Assembly (NCBI GenBank): GCA_030068075.1
Contig: CM057826.1
Location: 110,649,746-110,713,745, forward strand
Origin: Paguma larvata
Taxonomy: Eukaryota; Chordata; Mammalia; Carnivora; Viverridae
Length of the DNA: 64,000 nt
Reading direction: 5' to 3'
Positions 1 through 9,609 of this stretch are shown here, one piece after another. Numbering within the stretch: the stretch's first letter is position 1; every line of letters begins with the position of its first letter. The position numbers and the translations under genes were made by a program. The notes below the pieces were generated by a model that saw only the letters and a list, made by a program, of their open reading frames with translations, had not been told where the DNA came from and did no database searches.

Positions 1-414
1 TTTCCCCTTGGATTTACACTTTATTTATTCATGTTATCGATTACCTATGTTCTTAAAATACAAACTCTACGAGTGTAGAGAGTTCTATCTCCTGGGTTTA
101 TGGCTATCATTCTCTTACACATAAATAATGCTTGGAAAATAGTAGATGTTCAATAAACATTTGAAGAATGAATGGATGGATGATGAAATGAATCACGAAT
201 ATGGTTCTCATCTCCAAGAGAAAACTCAGCTCAAAACCAGATTGTACATTAGGAAGAACCTTGATGAGGCTTCTGGTCTCTGGCAATATCTCATTTCTTC
301 ACCGAGGTGCTCTTATGACAGGTGTGGTCCCTTTGTGACATTTCATGTAGCTGTACACTCATGAGAAGTATACTTCTTCTATATGACTATTATACTTCAG
401 TAAAATGTTTTTTA

Positions 415-1260
415 AAAAAGAACAGATTTTATTATTCACAGTAGCCAAGATACAGAAACAACCTTAAATGTCCATCAATGGATGAGTGGATAAAGAATAT
501 ATATTATAGGGGTGCCTGGGTGGCTCAGTTGGTTAAGTATCTGACTTTGGCTCAGGTCATGATCTCACAGTTCATGAGTTTGAGCCCCTCGTTGGGCTCT
601 GTGCTGATAGTGGGGAGTTTGGAGCCTGCTTCAGATTCTGTGTCTCCCTTTCTCTCTACCCCTTCCCTCTCACTCTCTGTCTCTCTCAAGAATAAATAAA
701 CATTAAAAAATTAAAAAAAAAGAATATGTGTTATACATACCCACACATATCCATACCACTGGAAAGAAGGAATTCCTACTATTAAAAAGAAGGAAATCCT
801 ACCATTCATGACAACTTAGATGGACCTTTAAGGCATTATGCTACATAAGTCAGACAAAGACAAATACTCTATGATATTACTTATATGTGGAAACAAAAAA
901 TTCAAACTCAGAAACAGTATAGAATGATGGTTACTAGGGAATGGGATTGGGGAAAATGGGAGATATTGGCCAAAGGGTACAAACGTTTAGCTATAAGATA
1001 AATAAATTCTGAAGGTATAATATACAGCATGGGGACTATGGCTAATAATTCTGTTTTATATACTTGAAAGTTGGTAAGTGAATAAATCTTAAATGTTCTC
1101 GACACACATGAAAATGGTAATTATGTGAGGTGAGTGTTCGCTAACACTACTGTGGTATCATTTTGCAACATAAAAGTGTACTAAATCAACACACTGTACA
1201 TCTTAAATTTACACAATGTTATATCTAAATTATATCTCAGTAAAGCTAGGAGGAAAAAGA
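415..1260 (+). mobile_element. L1 3' end (old, interrupted by a SINE)
   Basis: The text runs from a CAACCTTAAATGTCCATCAA-like segment through GGAAACAAAAAATTC to CAGTAAAGCTAGGAGG. This is the familiar end-of-ORF2 and 3' UTR stretch of mammalian L1, diverged and with no intact ORF. A SINE sits inside it at about 509-719. Confidence 0.75.
509..719 (+). mobile_element. SINEC_Fc-type SINE
   Basis: Starts GGGGTGCCTGGGTGGCTCAG and ends AATAAATAAACATTAAAAAA. Flanked by imperfect duplications AGAATATATATTATA and AGAATATGTGTTATA. Confidence 0.92.
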
Positions 1261-1575
1261 ACAGGTTTTGTGAATAGTTTATTTCCGTGTTTATGGGACT
1301 CCTAGTGAAGCATCTAATTTACTAGAAATATGTCATTACTATATATTTCACTAGTGCAACTCATTTATTATCCTACTTAAATTGGGCAAATAATAAGATA
1401 AAATTCATGTTTGACTTTTCTTTCTTTTTTTCTAGGTCATCAGACTAGGTGCTTAAAGTCTCACTATTTTAGGGGCCAATTTGATATTCTACTTCATGAA
1501 TAAACTTCATATTCTCTTATCCCCCTTTCCTCCTTCCTATTCCCACCTTGGCAAAGCTCTAAAAGAGGAAACAGT

Positions 1576-1785
1576 GGGGTGCCTGGGTGGCTCAGCTGGT
1601 TAGTCGTCCAACTTCGACTCAGGTCATGATCGCACAGTTCAGGAATTTGAGTCTGACATTGGGCTCTCTGCTGCCAGTGCAGAGCCCGCTTCAGATCCTC
1701 TGTCTCCTTCTCTCTCAGCCCCTCTCCCGGTCTCACTCTCTCTCTCAGAAATAAATACACATTTAACAAAAATAAAAAAATAGAA
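1576..1785 (+). mobile_element. SINEC_Fc-type SINE
   Basis: Full-length head GGGGTGCCTGGGTGGCTCAG, CT-rich part and AATAAATACACATT tail. Confidence 0.92.
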
Positions 1786-2328
1786 AAGCAAACTGTCAGG
1801 CTAATTTACACTAAGGTATACATTACTGATGGCCTCCAACTTGTATGTTGAAGAAGGAAGTTCTAACCACTGTGAATTGCTGATGGGTGGAAATGCACAA
1901 GTTTGAACATGCTCAACACACCTCTCAAGGCTATTGGGAAGAGGGCTGGTTTGGGGAGGGGGAGAGAGAAAGCTGGATGAGGAGTATCTTTCCGGCCTAC
2001 TAAAATTATAGAATTGAGGCTCCTAACTACTTATTTGACCACATGAGCAATAAGTCACATTCATGACACACTTAGGTTTTAAAATGTCAAAAATGTACTA
2101 AATTGGCTTGGAGCAGGACTAATAATTTAAAAGAGTGCAGACAAATGTACCGAGTCATCCCAGAATTCTCACTGAGCATAAACTACATACAAAGGGTTTG
2201 GAGCTCCTCTGGTTAAGCCTTTCCAACGCCTTTCTGTGGAAATGAAGTTCATGGAGGGCGAGTGGCGACAAGCCCCAAACTAGGTGCTTTAGGTTAATGA
2301 GCAGCTTTTCTGAAGCAGTCATTCTTAC

Positions 2329-2428
2329 CAGAGAAGAACTGGAGGAAACTGGGCTGTTTTCCTCTGCAGAAGATCTAACGTGAGACGGCTTTCCTCGAAT
2401 TCTTGCCCTTTCCAGAGCTTCTTTTTGA
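2329..2428 (-). CDS. SPINK5: SPINK5 exon: D14-D15 linker (last exon in window)
   Basis: This 100 nt exon completes an Ile codon and reads QKEALERARIRGKPSHVRSS followed by AEENSPVSSSSSL. Human reads LTEALERAKLQEKPSHVRAS followed by QEEDSPDSFSSL. KPSHVR and the Ser-rich end make the identification secure. The acceptor is CCGTAG and the donor is CTG|GTAAGA. The D15 exon (a six-Cys classical Kazal domain in human) and the 3' UTR are not found below this point. Confidence 0.94.
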
Positions 2429-2826
2429 CTACGGAAGAAGACAGAAAGTAGTTTAAAGGTAGAGCCACAAAGACTACCTCCTGTAACTTCCAGTGGGAAG
2501 TTAAGCAATCCTATATAGGACATTCAACCAGAGGATGATGTAAAGAAAAGTACGCAATGGTGAACTGGTTTAGAGTGCTCGTCACTTAATCGACATATAA
2601 TCTTGGACTAGTTGCTTAAATTCCTTGAGTTTAGCTTCCCTAGAACATAAAAAGAGGGTAGTGTTAACAATTCCTATCTCCAGGAACATAAAACAAAGAT
2701 CTGGAAAAAAAAATACTGATTATTATCACCATGTTCACACAGTGTTTTCATAGCCATGATCATAGACTCTATAACGTCCACTGGTCTCCAAATATGGCTG
2801 TTTGTCAAAATAACCTAGAAACCCCT

Positions 2827-3049
2827 GGGGTGCCTGGGTGGCTCAGTCAGTTGAGCATCCGACTTCGGCTCAGGTCATGATCTCATGGTTTGTGAGTTCG
2901 AGCCCCACATTGGGCTCTGTGCTGACAGCTCAGAGCCTGGAGCCTGCTTCGGATTCTGTGTCTCCCTCTATCTCTCCCCCTCCCCTGCTCATGCTCTGTT
3001 TCTCTCTGTCTCAGAGATAAATAAACATTAAAAAAATTAAAAAAAAATT
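2827..3049 (+). mobile_element. SINEC_Fc-type SINE
   Basis: Close to consensus: GGGGTGCCTGGGTGGCTCAG head, GAGCCTGGAGCCTGCTTCGG body, AATAAACATTAAAAAAATT tail. Confidence 0.93.
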
Positions 3050-3363
3050 CCTTAGCCTTAAATTTTCTGACAATATATTTTGGGGTGTAAAAGTCTGTAT
3101 TTCTTAAAAAGAAAGACTTGTCTGTTGAGTGTGATATAGTCATGGAACAAAGCTTTGGAACAATTTCTTGTAGCTATGATCCTAAGTGTTGAAAAATTTT
3201 TTCTTTTGAGTGACACAGCTAGTAACTATTGTGGTTAGAATTTACACCTGGATTTCCTGTCTCCAAGTCCAGGTGTTCTCAACTTAAGGGCCTTGAATCT
3301 AAAGACTTATTTTAAGGATTCCATTGATTCATGTGTGCACATTTATTTAATCCAGAAGCTCCT

Positions 3364-3462
3364 AAAAATGCAATTTCCACAGGTCCTATCCCCATGCTTT
3401 AATAAAAACACTTTTTTGCACTGAAAAAAAAAAAAAAAAAAGAAAAGAAAAATGCAGTTGCC
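3364..3462 (+). repeat. Short polyadenylated insertion with duplicated ends
   Basis: An AATAAA at 3401 is followed 17 nt later by an A run (3424-3441). The outer segments AAAAATGCAATTTCC (3364-3378) and AAAAATGCAGTTGCC (3448-3462) match at 13 of 15 positions and look like a target-site duplication. It may be a heavily 5'-truncated L1-mediated insertion of unknown source. Confidence 0.45.
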
Positions 3463-3496
3463 CCACTGCAGAGGGTGCAAGGATCCTCCTACTCAC

Positions 3497-3624
3497 ATGA
3501 TCGCTCTGCACAGGTAGCACTTGTTTTTGTACAACTTGCCATCACCACCACGCACGGGGTCATTCTCTCGCGTGCACATGAGCTCATCGTTCCTCACATA
3601 CTCCCGAAAGTTACCGCACTCATC
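3497..3624 (-). CDS. SPINK5: SPINK5 exon: LEKTI domain 14 core
   Basis: This 128 nt exon encodes DECGNFREYVRNDELMC, TRENDPVRGGDGKLYKNK and CYLCRAI. It has four Cys and P1 Arg. Human D14 (DECSEFRNYIRNNELIC, ADGKFYTNKCYMC) is the counterpart; human has Pro before the P1 Arg where this sequence has Thr. The donor is AT|GTGAGT and the acceptor is TTTTTAG. An 18 nt T run (gene strand) starts about 55 nt into the next intron. Confidence 0.95.
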
Positions 3625-4714
3625 CTAAAAAATGAGAAAGCGGACGTGAACAGGATTTTCCCCCTTCTTGGCTCGGTGGCTTTCTCGAACTTGGTTTTAG
3701 AAAGCCTTTTCTTTGCTCTGAGTTCAGACTCAGCGTACTTCCCCGGGCAATGGGACCAAGAAACACCCAGACTTTAAACTTTCCATCCTCCACTTCATTC
3801 CGAACCTCTCTGCACTGGTCCTAAAAATGCAGGGGGTAAGACCTGATGGATCTCCTCATCTCCCATACCCCTTTCCTTCCTTGCTTCCTTGCTTCCTTTC
3901 TCTCATTTTCTGTATGAGGTGTACTTGGACCTAAGGATAATATCACAGGAATCTAATGTTACAAATGTGATTATCACTGCAAAGGACTGAAGATGTCTTC
4001 TTTGCATTGAAAAGTAAATAGAAAAGGCAGCATCACACATACAAATACTGGGTCGATGATGCTCAGAAAGCCATCGGGAGGAAACAGAAAAAAGACATCA
4101 AGGAGAAAGGTCGAAGGGGAAGGAAGCTTTGAAATTAATTTAATTACCTGAATTGCAAAAATCAATGTCAACAAACTACTTGAAACCTCATTTCACATTT
4201 AGTGTCAGAGATAAGCAGATTGAGGTTGTAAAGATTTTTACACTCTGTTTTTCAATCCCTATTTCTCCCAAAGAGGAGAGAATGAAGCAATAGTGGACGG
4301 AAACTGCAGGAGAATTCTCTACAAAACTGAGAAGAATGTTAAACCTTAAAGCCAGAAAAAATGTCGTTATAACCAAAATGCAAATATTAGCAAAGTCTCT
4401 TTTCTTTTAAGAACATGGGCATTTTTATTATCCAAAAACTGGAGAAGGTAAGACATTGAGGATGAGTGGTAAAATAGTCATCTTCGTATCTTTTAAGAAA
4501 GAATCTCTGCGGGGTGCCTGGGTGTCTCCGTGGGTTGAGTGTCCAACTCGGGTTCAGGTCATGATCTCATGGTTTGTGAGTTCCAGCCCTTCATCGGGCT
4601 CTCTGCTGTCAGTGTGGAGACTGCTTCAGATCCTATGTCCTCCTTTCTCTGTTCTGTCTCTCCCCTGCTCGTGCTCTATCTTTCAAAAATAAATAAACAT
4701 CAAGAAAAAATAAC
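3625..4714. other. Intron between the D13-D14 linker and D14
   Basis: Contains the donor-proximal SINE (4511-4701). The stretch 3625-4494 shows no repeat or gene that I recognise apart from a small CTTC-rich patch near 3873-3900. Confidence 0.8.
4511..4701 (+). mobile_element. SINEC-type SINE abutting a splice donor
   Basis: Head GGGGTGCCTGGGTGTCTCCG, tail AATAAATAAACATC. Flanks: AAGAAAGAATCTCTGC (4495-4510) and AAGAAAAAATAACCTTTGC (4702-4720), the second including six bases of the D13-D14 linker exon. Confidence 0.88.
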
Positions 4715-4787
4715 CTTTGCATCATTTGAGGGCTTGGTGTTTGATTTTTCTTCATCGCTCTTTTTTCTTTCATTAGCTTCTCGCTCA
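4715..4787 (-). CDS. SPINK5: SPINK5 exon: D13-D14 linker; donor next to a SINE
   Basis: This 73 nt exon completes a Phe codon and reads EREANERKKSDEEKSNTKPS followed by NDAK. Human reads DREANERKKKDEEKSSSKPSNNAK. The acceptor is TTCTGCAG. The donor is AAG|GTTATTTTTT, which lacks the usual purine at +3 and G at +5 and is the weakest donor in the gene. The intron from about the tenth base is the antisense tail of a SINE whose target-site duplication appears to cover this junction. The reading frame is intact. Confidence 0.93.
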
Positions 4788-5803
4788 CTGCAGAATAAAA
4801 AAAGGCTAGATCATTTTTTTATAGGGTTATTAGTGAGTTTTTTAAACTAAGTATTTTTCTAATTCTAAATCTTAGCAAATCTAACACCAGTCTTCTCATA
4901 TCTAAAAAATATCTAAAAATCTTTTTTTTGCTAATGAGTCCCAATTGTTGGAATTGTTGGAATTGTCGTAACGCGTTTGTGGCGATGTTATCAACTCTCA
5001 TAAATTCAGTTGCTACGCTGTCACCCAGAATGACATATGCTCCTAGAAGGCCCCTGCATGTTTTCCTTAGTAAAATATTTGTACGGCCTTCATTTAGAGA
5101 GAGAGTTGCTTCATTTCTCTTTTTTCTTTTTCATATTAAATTAGAACTAAACTCTCCAACATTGATTTTCCCTCCATGGTTATATTGCTTTAAAGTTTGT
5201 AAATGTTTAAAAAATATTATCTGCTTGAATCCCCACAGAAAGGAAGTAGTAACTGTTTCCTTTATATAAGAGGAAGTGAAACAGCGCAGAGTGAACTGGC
5301 ATGTCCTGCATTCCTCAGCTCCTGGAAGTCCGTGATTTTGGCACACATTACAACAGCTGTCTCCCTGTCCCCGATGCTGCAAGTACGATTATGCTTCTCA
5401 TCATCAAATTGAAAATTTCTTATGAGAATGTTCTAGAAGCTTACTGTCCTCTTCTAAAGTGAAAGCCCAGTATATTTTTAACGTGCAATGCCCGGGGCCT
5501 TAACTTTTAAATTAAAAAGAATGATCTCCGGGTCACCGGGGTGGCTCAGTCACTGGTTGAGTGTCAGACTTCGGGTCAGGTCATGACCTCAGGATCTGTG
5601 AGTTCGAGCCCTGCATCAGACTCTCCGCTGTCAGCGCAGAGCCCACTTCAGATCTTCTGTCCCCCTCTCTTTCTGCACCTCTCCCACTCACACTCTCTCT
5701 CTCCCCTTCTCTGCCTCTCTCAAAAGTAAACATTAAAAAAAAGAACTATCTTCTCGGAAACGAGCACAACATGCCAAAGTGACTGATAAACCTCTTCACG
5801 TAC
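4788..5803. other. Intron between D13 and its linker
   Basis: Carries one SINE (5529-5743). No other feature recognised in 4788-5528. Confidence 0.8.
5529..5743 (+). mobile_element. SINEC-type SINE
   Basis: Head GGGTCACCGGGGTGGCTCAG, diverged; tail AAGTAAACATTAAAAAAAAG. The flanks AAGAATGATCTCC and AAGAACTATCTTC resemble a target-site duplication. Confidence 0.88.
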
Positions 5804-5931
5804 AAGATGCTCTGACACATAGCACACTTGTTGACGTGCATCTTGCCGTCGGGGCCTCGAACAGGGTTATTTTCTCTTGTGCAGATAAGCTTTCCCTCTC
5901 TCACCATGTTCCGGAATTCATGGCACTGATC
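5804..5931 (-). CDS. SPINK5: SPINK5 exon: LEKTI domain 13 core
   Basis: This 128 nt exon encodes DQCHEFRNMVREGKLIC, TRENNPVRGPDGKMHVNK and CAMCQSI. It has four Cys and P1 Arg. The ENNPVRG and CAMCQSI blocks identify it with human D13 (DLCREFRSMQRNGKLIC, HINKCAMCQSI). The donor is TT|GTACGT, with +4 C instead of A, so slightly off consensus. The acceptor is TCGCAG. Confidence 0.95.
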
Positions 5932-6279
5932 CTGCGAGAAAAGAAAAGAGATGTTACCACGGTCGTCTGATCTCTAAAACTTTCAATGTAACTTGTGAGA
6001 TATAAACTCCTAATACTTGAGGGGGGAAATGAAAATCTCTGCGTAGGAAGCTAGAATCCTCTCAACAGCATCCCTGGGGAATTTTACTACAGCGTCAGGC
6101 GGCCTATAGTGTGTTAACACAATTTTTAGTAGGCTGGGTGCTATCCTGTCTCCCTCACCTCTATTCAATACTCCACACATACAAAAGCCCTGGAATGAAC
6201 TGAAAGATGTACTTTTGGCAAGACATTAGCTATGTATATCGAAAACAAAATAAAAAAAATTTGTTTTTAGATCAGGTCT

Positions 6280-6450
6280 GTACTATCGTATGCCAGGGAT
6301 TTTGTTGTGGGCTCTAATGGATTTCCTTTGGTTGTCATAAAAAACCTAGAAGATAAACATTAATTATACTCATTTTACAGATGAGAAAATAAGGCTCAGA
6401 GTGATTAAGTAATTAAAGTCGACATTGGAATTGTGTTCAGAAATCTGCTA
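6280..6450 (+). repeat. MIR
   Basis: The core TACTCATTTTACAGATGAGA followed by AAATAAGGCTCAGAG is the typical MIR signature. Confidence 0.7.
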
Positions 6451-6524
6451 ACAAGCTTTCTCCTCTTATGGGCTTTCACTTGGCAGAGAATAAAACTCCT
6501 AAACACTTGTAAGAAGGTAATGCT

Positions 6525-6759
6525 AGGTGGATTATGAGAGACCTAGCAGAAAACCATGGGGGAAGGGAAGAGGGGAAAGGAAAAAAGACACAGAGAGGGA
6601 GACAAAACATAAGAGACTCTGAAAGACTGAGAACAAATTGAATGGTGAGGGGGTGTGGGAGGGGGGAGAGTGGGTGACGGGCACAGAGGAGGGCACATGT
6701 TGGGATGAGCACTGGGTATTGTATGGAAACCAAGTTGACAATAAATTATTAAAAAAAAA
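6525..6759 (+). mobile_element. 5'-truncated L1 (carnivore type)
   Basis: The 3' UTR text GGGATGAGCACTGGGTATTG, GTATGGAAACCAAGTTGACA, ATAAATTATT and an A tail is a young carnivore L1 end. Target-site duplication AAGGTAATGCT at 6514-6524 and 6760-6770 (perfect, 11 bp). Confidence 0.9.
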
Positions 6760-7264
6760 AAGGTAATGCTGCCTTTTACATTCATTGGAAAATAAGAACC
6801 TTAAAAAGAAGACAATGGAACTGAGTCCACGGGATCTGGAAATTTTGGGACATCTACAGAAATTTGTCATAAACTACCCAGGAGCTCAAGGAGTCAAAGT
6901 AGAGACATGGGAGGATGTCCTTGAAAGACACCGCCAGTAACCTAGACAGGTAGTTAACCTTCTTCCTTTAAACTGACCTACTTTTTTTCTGTGGCATTAA
7001 AAAAGTTCTGTGGAATTGAATACTCGATCCAAGTATTAAGTATCTCACAGCCATCGTCTTTGGGAGTTGCTGCAATTATTTCTTTTTCCAGATACTCCAA
7101 GTACCACATACCTATATGTTTATGATAGCACCTGTCCACCCATATTGCAGTCTTTGCTTTATGGGAGCAATGGCAATCTCCGGCTCTTCTATTTATTATC
7201 TGTGTGTAGTGAACTTCCCTTGTGTTTTTCTCAACTGAGAAATCACAACAGTACCGCCTATTGC

Positions 7265-7515
7265 ATAGATTTTGGGAAGGCTTATTTATTAGTTTTTGAA
7301 GGAGGCATAACTGACCTACAATATGATACTAGTTTCAGGTATACAACATAGTGATTTGACGCTTGCATACTCTGCGAAATGGTCACCCGCAATAAATCTA
7401 GTTACCATCTGTTACCAAATAAAGTCAATACATTGTTACTAACTATACTCCCCATGTGTACTTTATATCCCCCATGATATTTATTCTAGAACCAAAAGTT
7501 TGTATTGGGCAGGTT
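7265..7515 (-). mobile_element. L1 3' UTR fragment (antisense)
   Basis: TAACTGACCTACAATATGAT followed by AGTTTCAGGTATACAACATA is the reverse complement of an older L1M 3' UTR. Confidence 0.65.
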
Positions 7516-7990
7516 TAAATACTATGATGCATGTGCTTTGTGAAAAATCTTACTTTGCATATGTAAGTAAGACCATAGTTCTATTTTTGCCACAAAACAC
7601 ACACAAAATCTGGATATTTTTCATATGTGAATGAAGAGAGTATTTTTTGTTTGAAATTTCTAAAATAGGTACTAAAAAAAGAAAAATATTGACCAGGATT
7701 ATAAATAGAATACATGGCCCAAAGAGATCATTTGCAGTTGGATAACAAAATCTTTTCTCAAGGCCATTCACTTACCAAAATGCATATGCCTAACACATTT
7801 TTTAAAAATGAAAGTTACTATTCATGGTTCATTTTGTGAGTTGGTATAGACCCAATGAAAAGTTCCCTCATTAATGGGAAAACTTCCCTGGGGAAACTTC
7901 ATCATTTGTCTTTTGTAATTGGAGTCCACAGATGGATTGGAGGAGACTGTGCTGTATCATAGTCTATGTAAAGCATTGAACATTGTTTTT

Positions 7991-8019
7991 TTTCTATTAT
8001 TTTTTAATGTTTATTTATT

Positions 8020-8108
<89 letters not shown>

Positions 8109-8268
8109 GCAGGGGATGGTCAAAGAAAGAGGGAAGCAGAGAATTCGAGCAGGCTCCAGCTGTCAGCGCAGAGCCTGACATGGGGCTCAGACTCACAAAC
8201 CACAAGATCATGACCTGAGTTGAAATCAAGAGTCTGATGCTTAACCGACTGACCCATCCCAGGGCTTC
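7991..8268 (-). mobile_element. SINEC-type SINE with expanded GA/GT run
   Basis: Reverse-oriented SINE ending GACCCATCCCAGGGC. Duplications TTGAACATTGTTTTT (7976-7990) and TTGAACATTATTTTT (8269-8283). Its CT-rich part has become (GA)n then (GT)n at 8023-8106. Confidence 0.88.
8023..8106. repeat. (GA)n(GT)n compound microsatellite
   Basis: About 15 GA units, a short GGGA break and about 23 GT units, inside the reverse SINE. Confidence 0.97.
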
Positions 8269-8296
8269 TTGAACATTATTTTTAAAGCTCAAATTA

Positions 8297-8519
8297 GGGG
8301 TGCCTGAGTGGCTCAACTGGTTCAGCATCCGACTTCTGCTCAGGTCATGATCTCACAATTCATGGGTTCCAGCTCCATGCCAGGCTCTGTGCTGACGGCT
8401 CAGAGCCCTGGAGCCTGCTTCGGATTCTGTGTCTCCCTCTCTCTCTGCCCCTCCCCTGCTAGCACTCTGTTTCTCTCTCTCAAAAATGAAAAAAACATTA
8501 AAAAAATTAAAAAAAATTT
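8297..8519 (+). mobile_element. SINEC_Fc-type SINE
   Basis: Head GGGGTGCCTGAGTGGCTCAA. Duplications TTAAAGCTCAAATTA (8282-8296) and TTTAAGCCCAAATTA (8520-8534). It lies 28 bp from the preceding SINE in opposite orientation. Confidence 0.92.
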
Positions 8520-8862
8520 TTTAAGCCCAAATTAAATATGATATTTGCTTTCTTGTTTGTAATGTTAGTATCTGCTTAATTGTTTGTTTGTTTGTTTTAA
8601 AACCTTGGAGAAGAAATCCCCTTGATAACAACCATAACTTGACACTGGTCACTGGTCCTGCAAACAGGTGGTTGAGTGCATTAGAGCTGCCTTCAGGGTA
8701 CTGGTTTGCGTGCTATTTCTTTGCCACATCTGGCAGGATGCTTTCCTGTTTATTATTATGTGCACAATGAGTGGGCTCAGTTGGCATTCCATAAATATTT
8801 GTTGAATGAATTAACCTTACAACCAAGCATCCAGCTGTGTTAGTATGTCTAACGTGCCCTAC

Positions 8863-8941
8863 CTGGTTTTCATTGCTCTTTTCGCCTGTGTTTCTCATGT
8901 TGTCCTCCTCTTTCTTTTTTTTTTCAGCTGCTTCCCTTTCC
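8863..8941 (-). CDS. SPINK5: SPINK5 exon: D12-D13 linker
   Basis: This 79 nt exon completes a Leu codon and reads EREAAEKKKKEEDNMRNTGE followed by KSNENQ. Human LEKTI carries a tandem NTGERS repeat here; the window shows a single unit (NTGEKSN), so the linker is shorter. The acceptor is CTTTAAG and the donor is CAG|GTAGGG. SINEs in opposite orientations lie in the introns on both sides. Confidence 0.94.
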
Positions 8942-9347
8942 CTTAAAGAAAAAAAATGGGAAAAAAACACATTTCAGCCAAAGTGGAACAAAAACCTCAT
9001 TAATAATTAGATCTTTTTTATTTTTTTATCAAAAAACATTTTTTTAATGTTTATTTGAGAGAGAGAGAGAGTGAGCACGAATGCGGGAGGAGCAGAGAGA
9101 GAGGGAGATGTAGAATCCGAAGCAGGTTCCAGGCCCTGAGCTGTCAGCCCAGAGCCCAATGCAGGGCTCAAACTCATGAACCACAAGATCATGACCTGAG
9201 GCAAAGCTGAACGCTTAACCAACAGAGCCAACCAAGCACCCTGATCTGTTTTAAAAAAAAGTCATTTTCTCAAACTGATGAGAAAGGAGAAAGGGTTATT
9301 ATACTTTAATATTCACAACTAAAGACCCATTTTTGAAAAATACTCAC
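8942..9347. other. Intron between D12 and its linker
   Basis: A short 406 bp intron, more than half of which is one SINE. Confidence 0.9.
9021..9242 (-). mobile_element. SINEC_Fc-type SINE
   Basis: Reverse SINE, tail TTTTTTTAATGTTTATTTGA and head end AGCCAACCAAGCACCC. Duplications GATCTTTTTTA (9010-9020) and GATCTGTTTTA (9243-9253). Confidence 0.9.
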
Positions 9348-9475
9348 AGTTTGTCCTTACACATGGCACATTTATTGCCGTGTGTCTTGCCATCTGGACC
9401 CCGAACAGGGTCACTCTCTCGGGTGCAGATAAGTTGTCCATTTTTCATTTGGCTTCTAAACTCATCACAGGTATC
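9348..9475 (-). CDS. SPINK5: SPINK5 exon: LEKTI domain 12 core
   Basis: This 128 nt exon encodes DTCDEFRSQMKNGQLIC, TRESDPVRGPDGKTHGNK and CAMCKDK. It has four Cys and P1 Arg. It is nearly identical to human D12 (DTCDEFRSQMKNGKLIC). The donor is CT|GTGAGT and the acceptor is TTTTAG. Confidence 0.96.
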
Positions 9476-9609
9476 CTAAAAAGAAGGAAAGATGATTTTG
9501 GAAATGACGGTTTTCACATAGTATTTGACTGGGCTTGAAAATATGAAGATTTTGACTCAAGATTCAGGAAGCCACTTAACCTTGCTGGGAGGCAGTATAA
9601 ATGACCTAT

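Larger units (their letters stand above)
1..2328. other. Intron 3' of the D14-D15 linker (partial)
   Basis: This is gene-internal intron sequence up to the window edge. It holds an L1 3' end and two SINEs (listed separately). I looked for the D15 exon (VCGDDGQTYNNPC-like) on the minus strand and did not see it. Nothing recognised in 1-414, 1261-1575 and 1786-2328. Confidence 0.7.
2429..3496. other. Intron between D14 and its linker
   Basis: Holds one SINE and a short polyadenylated insertion next to the D14 exon (both listed). Nothing recognised in 2429-2826 and 3050-3363. Confidence 0.8.
5932..8862. other. Intron between the D12-D13 linker and D13
   Basis: Holds a MIR, two L1 3' fragments and an inverted SINE pair (listed). 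Nothing recognised in 5932-6279, 6771-7264, 7516-7975 and 8535-8862. Confidence 0.75.

Noticed and set aside
1..2328. D15 Kazal exon of LEKTI
   Set aside because: No minus-strand sequence with the VCGDDG-type Kazal signature was found; it presumably lies beyond the window.
3475..3777. Plus-strand ORFs that overlap the D14 exon (and similar ones over D13, D10, D6, D4 and D3)
   Set aside because: They are antisense to well-supported Kazal exons, have no recognisable domain and run into intron sequence.
8023..8106. Long low-complexity ORFs over GA/GT, AC and GGAA repeats
   Set aside because: Translated microsatellites and SINE sequence, not genes.
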